64,000 nt of DNA from Oscheius onirici (taxonomy: Eukaryota > Nematoda > Chromadorea > Rhabditida > Rhabditidae). The number at the start of each line of letters is the position of its first letter. Positions within the stretch are counted from its first letter, which is position 1. The DNA is taken from assembly GCA_932521025.1 (NCBI GenBank), contig OW051469.1:8754398-8818397 (forward strand), in the 5' to 3' direction. Positions 61,201 through 64,000 of the stretch are shown in pieces. Position numbers and translations under genes: made by a program. Below the pieces are notes generated by a model. The model made no database searches and was not told the origin of the DNA. It worked only from the letters and a program-made list of their open reading frames with translations.

Positions 61201-64000
61201 GTCTTTACAGTAGACAGGAAGAAAAGCGAGAATATTTTCTCCGACTCCAACTGGTCCTACTAGTCCTGTTTTACCCACCAAAACTCAATTTGAACCAAAC
61301 TGTTGACCAGGAAGCTTCTTCCAACAAGTCCAGTCTCGTGTCAATCAACTTGTCTCGCTCCTAATTGTTGTGATTTTGTCTAGAACTAGGCCCCGTCACT
61401 GTCCTCAAAACACCTGCTCTGTCTCTTTGGAATGGCTTGCAACGCAACTAACAACAGTGACCTATTGAATGCTCTAGAATACGGTCTCCATCATCTTATC
61501 GTCCTCCCCGTTTTTGTCTTAAACATCTCTATCGTCTGCTGTTTATTATTTCTGAAGCCCCGTTTGCCGAATCTTTTCTACAAGCTCTATGCCTTGTCGG
61601 CTATTCAGTCCTGTTTCACGTACTTTCTCGAATTTGGATTCTACCGCGGAATTGGTTATTTGACTATTTTCCAATGCGAACTGGTTGCAATTTTTGGAAA
61701 ACCGTCATATGCACTAACCCCATTTTACGTATTGTCCTACTATTTCGATTTCAGTCAATTGTTCTGTTATATGTTCATCACGTTGAATCGAATGAGTGCT
61801 GTTACGCTGCCTGTTCATCATAAGAAGGTACAGTATCATTTTCAAAATCTCCTTTCTTGACTGAAAACAATTTTTTTGGCTTTGCGATGTTCTACAAAGT
61901 TGTAGAGCTGATCAATAGTTACAACTTTGTAGAACATGCAAAAACTGTCAAAGCAATTCTTCGACCTAAAAATGGCCACTCAAAGTGCGTGCGCAAAAGT
62001 GCGTCACGCACAGTTTCGTTGTCGCGCCTGAACATCTGCCAGACGACGTTTCGGGCAGAATAAATGACTTTTGAAAAAATTGATGTTCTGCAAACTTGTA
62101 GCTCTTGGTCTGTTCTACAACTTTTCAGAACATCATAAAATTGAAAAATGCCGTTTTTCGACTCAAAATGACAGCTTCTTCTTACACAGCTACGGTTACA
62201 GATTTGGACAAAAGTCTTCCCATTCTGTATAGTTTTCTGTCTTCTTGCTCCATTTGCCTTCTGTTTTGAGGTCATTGCTCCAACTGTAGTTTTTCCTAGC
62301 AGTAATGCCAATGGCATCACCTATATCAAATATCTAGACTGGGTAAGTTGACCGGAATCTAAACTCATTACTGGGAAAGGGGAAATGGAACACCTGTCTA
62401 TTAGACATTTTCTAAGAATGTACTTTCCGTCACGATGTACCTTGCAAGAATGACAGATTAATCAAAACAAGGCAAAAAATTTAAAGGTCTAAAAGTACAG
62501 GATTACCTTCAGATCTCAGCTGGGACTGTCAATGCCGGTCTCTTCATTGGAATCATGCTAATTTCTACAACTTGCACTATCATTACTCTCCTAAAACTTC
62601 GAAAACTCGAAACACGTGTGAGGAAAACTGAGCGCTCGCTGGTTCTGGTCAGTACAGTAATCACTGTCAGTGTATTTATGCGAGCTGTGGTCCAGTACTT
62701 GTTGTCGAGTATGAACAAGGCTAGCGATAATGTTTATCAAGTTGTACTGATTTTTCGCTATTATGTTGGAGATTTTGCTTATGTTTGTGGACCGCTGGCT
62801 TTAGTGGCTATCTGCTCGGAGGTGAGACAGAGACAATAACTAAAACTTTCCAGACCCGATCAAGACTACGAAAATTTTGGGGCTTCCGCCCAGCCCAAGT
62901 CACACTCATTGTTCCTTCACCAACTCATACAAGTCGTCACTGACCTGAACTGTCAAGATTCCAGTCTTTGGATGAACTGAGAATAAACCAGACGGGTCGT
63001 TTAGACTGTAGGTCGCCTTTCCGCCAGTCGCTTTGAGCTTGACCACTCGCTTGAAACTTGTGGCTCCTTCCTCGATCTCCGCTTCGTAAGAGTGCTCGAA
63101 TCGGAGGCGGTGATTGTTCTAAACGACTATTTTTAAGGACAAAGAGACAGAAAGAACCTCAATATTAAAATTAAGAACAGTACTACGCTTCTCGCTGCCC
63201 AGATAGGTCAACAGGATAGAAAAGTGCTTGGGAAGGTCGAGGACGCAGTCTTGGCAGGGGATGGAGGCTACTATGACTACACCACTCTCGGAATAGGCAG
63301 AAAAATGCTGGGAAAGTGGTCCGTTTAGAGTTAATCTGGCCCAGGAGGGGACGACGCCGGTCATCTGAAAATTGTCTATCTCACTACTCTTCGTCTCTCT
63401 CACCTTGATCAGTGCAATTTCCTTCTCCAGAAGAGGACTAGCCAGCTTCAGATCATACTGCTCCCTCTCAAACCTCAAACTAGAATTGGAATCCTCATTA
63501 TCCAGTATAAATCGAAGCGGAACCTCTTGCAAATTCCCCGAGTAGACTCCAAGACATTGAATCTAGATTAAATCTGTTGAAAATTTTTGACCAGATCCTA
63601 CCGAAAACTCATTGAGAAGAGCGTCCCGGTCTTTCAGGATCAGTCTGAAGACTTCTCCCGGCTTTACAGTACCCGGAGCCAGACTGAGTGCATCTGACGA
63701 AGGAGACAGAGAGACAGCTACCAGTTCATCAGCCTGCAAACAGTCTGTGACCTTAAAACTGACGAAAAATTGTCGCGCGCTTTTCAAATTAATGAATTAA
63801 GCCCCGTACATCTTCGTTTATCCTCAGGGGAGTCTCTCCGACTATTTCATCTCCGAGCTGCAGATTCTGAGGAACGTAGATTTCTACTGGATTTGGACTC
63901 ATCCATTCTGAAAAAAAAATGTTCTGAAAAGTCTACAGAGAGTCACGTACCTTTTGAGAGTATAGTAGGAAGTAATAAAGAAAAAAAGAGGTAACTACTG
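50592..64000 (-). CDS. Large cadherin, single-pass (5' end beyond window)
   Basis: Cell-adhesion cadherin. Visible exons (5' to 3'): 63951->64000 (uncertain), 63810-63907, 63602-63733, 63404-63562, 63158-63364, 62945-63118, 56032-56261, 55666-55889, 55446-55624, 55318-55405, 55205-55275, 54800-55121, 54669-54760, 54180-54275, 54027-54143, 53731-53988, 53358-53546, 52898-53319, 52603-52851, 51821-52100, 51670-51783, 50720-50961, 50592-50673; at least ~1,340 aa. Cadherin signatures: RDENDNGPVF, VDPDASQ with FEVDKSTGQVRLSKPLDRE, INENTTPGSQIGHV, FSVHPKTGILTV. TM segment PIFLVAFVFFLLFIVASAIM; the tail is ~80 residues with a Pro-rich patch (RRPSPPSPPRMPSP) and no catenin-binding motif I recognise. 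Intron 56262-62944 hosts four plus-strand genes. The acceptor at 53547 (GTTCAG) is needed to keep phase. Confidence 0.88.
53617..53690 (-). pseudogene. tRNA-like sequence in cadherin intron (unit 2)
   Basis: Identical to 47086-47159: boxes A and B present, anticodon arm not foldable. Confidence 0.55.
55145..55200. repeat. (GGGACA)n minisatellite, ~9 copies
   Basis: Short allele of the array at 48614-48814, exactly 24 units shorter. Confidence 0.95.
56386..56459 (+). pseudogene. tRNA-like pseudogene in cadherin intron
   Basis: Box A TGGCGCAACTGG and box B GGTTCCATTCC with tRNA-like spacing, but the acceptor ends do not pair. A tRNA-derived relic. Confidence 0.45.
56647..57003 (+). CDS. Small unrecognised ORF, 118 aa, hydrophobic N-terminus
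   Basis: A single-exon ORF with strongly C/G-ending codons like the highly expressed genes here, in contrast to the AT-rich flanks. The N-terminus (ILSELLFVLLPFAYALRNSR) is a likely signal anchor or last TM helix. The rest is hydrophilic (LRQEEEKEPSSWLKNTYVQE). It resembles the final TM plus C-tail of a larger receptor more than a complete protein, but no upstream exons were found. It lies in the cadherin intron, opposite strand. It could be a gene fragment. Confidence 0.55.
   Translation: MFFFSSYSCILSELLFVLLPFAYALRNSRYWPTVSSAYHFVQSSKKQARPCRRGISVTHAKTLRQEEEKEPSSWLKNTYVQERQREPAIYDSVLDADILTTTGNLMPQMSFSSDICAN
57129..58478 (+). CDS. Serpentine chemoreceptor 2 (Srg-superfamily 7TM)
   Basis: Exons 57129-57299, 57587-57952, 57992-58174, 58215-58337, 58377-58478; 314 aa. 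It has the same first four exon sizes as chemoreceptor 1 and high similarity along its length (TEWTSIFEYVFHIAVALPSF, NRLTAVVWIAKYKQIWKSIG, TERSLCIVGVIMTIAFILQS, VAPPWSLLVMSKE). Seven hydrophobic segments. Introns are GA-rich. It is nested in the large cadherin intron on the other strand. Confidence 0.87.
58772..61026 (+). CDS. Serpentine chemoreceptor 3 (Srg-superfamily 7TM)
   Basis: Exons 58772-59167, 60052-60192, 60478-60780, 60937-61026; 309 aa. N-glycosylation-type sites at the N-terminus (NAT, NNS). TM1 LPVFVLNISIVCCLLFL. TM3/loop FITLNRMSAITMPVHHKK then IWSK is the family's NRxxxxxxPxxHxxxW motif, split by intron 1. The last exon ends TSRH. Intron 1 (884 nt) holds two palindromic repeats and a 480-bp foldback element; intron 2 holds another palindrome. 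Paralog of chemoreceptor 4 with the same exon layout. Confidence 0.87.
59217..59270. repeat. Palindromic repeat, copy 6
   Basis: Arms GATGTTTCACAAAATTGTAG and TACAACTTTGCAGAACAT. Chemoreceptor 3, intron 1. Confidence 0.65.
59329..59809. mobile_element. ~480-bp foldback/MITE-like element
   Basis: Long inverted repeat. GCAGGCTTGTTGATTT on the left matches AAATCAACAAGCCTGC on the right (one mismatch). GCGCCGGCCACAGAGGCGCG and TTTTTCGACT-C-TAGGTCGTT blocks follow in mirror order, down to a centre near 59580. There is no ORF. The arms are GC-rich (CGCGCCGCAG) at the outside. Confidence 0.75.
59933..59986. repeat. Palindromic repeat, copy 7
   Basis: Left arm GATGTTCTACAAACTTGTAG; right arm diverged (CTACATTTTTTCAAAACATC). 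Chemoreceptor 3, intron 1. Confidence 0.6.
60362..60414. repeat. Palindromic repeat, copy 8
   Basis: Arms GATGCTCTGCAAAGTTGTAG and CCACAACTTTGCAGAACATC. Chemoreceptor 3, intron 2. Confidence 0.75.
61432..62943 (+). CDS. Serpentine chemoreceptor 4 (Srg-superfamily 7TM)
   Basis: Exons 61432-61827, 62202-62342, 62513-62821, 62854-62943; 311 aa. Same exon plan and ending (SRH) as chemoreceptor 3. The first ~250 nt of coding sequence is nearly identical in DNA to gene 3, while later exons differ at many sites. Motifs: LPVFVLNISIVCCLLFL, FITLNRMSAVTLPVHHKK, ETRVRKTERSLVLVSTVITV, CGPLALVAICSE. The TGA at 62941-62943 lies opposite the donor splice site of a cadherin exon. AATAAA at 62982-62987 falls inside that cadherin exon. 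Confidence 0.87.
61886..61937. repeat. Palindromic repeat, copy 9 (best preserved)
   Basis: Arms GATGTTCTACAAAGTTGTAG and TTACAACTTTGTAGAACAT pair over 18 uninterrupted bases around AGCTGATCAATAG. Chemoreceptor 4, intron 1. Confidence 0.85.
62082..62134. repeat. Palindromic repeat, copy 10
   Basis: Arms GATGTTCTGCAAACTTGTAG and CTACAACTTTTCAGAACATC. Chemoreceptor 4, intron 1. Confidence 0.7.

Overview
The window is eukaryotic and almost certainly from a free-living rhabditid-type nematode. Introns are mostly short (36-45 nt is common) with TTTCAG-like acceptors. Several first exons follow directly on a TTTCAG site placed like a spliced-leader acceptor. The genes are typical worm families: a lec-1-like tandem galectin, a 171-aa cyclophilin, serpentine chemoreceptors, a C-type-lectin/VWA protein and a Ly6/ET-like peptide. 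Species cannot be fixed from sequence alone. All gene models were built by eye from splice sites, reading phase and family motifs; phases close in nearly every model. Layout, 1-22.9 kb: the 3' part of lec-1 (+); a repeat-rich gap with a palindromic TA-flanked MITE; an unrecognised 663-aa gene (+); cyclophilin (+); acylglycerol kinase (-) with a tRNA-Gly in an intron; a REXO1-type 3'-5' exonuclease (-); phosphoglucomutase (-) with a retrotransposon fragment in an intron. Layout, 22.9-42 kb: an SKP2-type F-box/LRR gene (+) whose last intron holds a complete nested gene for an unknown single-pass membrane protein (-); a small secreted DOMON protein (-); chemoreceptor 1 (+); an acetyltransferase fragment; a secreted C-type-lectin/VWA protein (+); an unknown 378-aa membrane protein (+); a small Cys-rich secreted gene (-); then a second, inverted copy of the nested membrane-protein gene with a decayed piece of SKP2 attached. 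Layout, 42-64 kb: adenylate kinase 3 (+) with a tRNA-Arg in an intron, then a ~6.5-kb direct tandem duplication that copies the AK3 3' half plus most of a large cadherin gene (-). The intact cadherin runs from 50.6 kb off the right edge. One of its introns (~6.7 kb) holds a small unknown ORF and three chemoreceptor genes, all on the opposite strand. Main themes. Genes are packed inside introns of other genes. Two large duplications look identical wherever compared (1.55 kb inverted, 6.5 kb tandem). The inverted pair and a chemoreceptor pair show patchy identity best explained by gene conversion, although assembly artefact must be excluded for the large duplications. A ~55-bp palindromic repeat occurs about ten times in introns and intergenic DNA, and a GGGACA minisatellite sits beside splice donors in two unrelated genes. 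No prokaryotic operon, CRISPR array or virus was seen.
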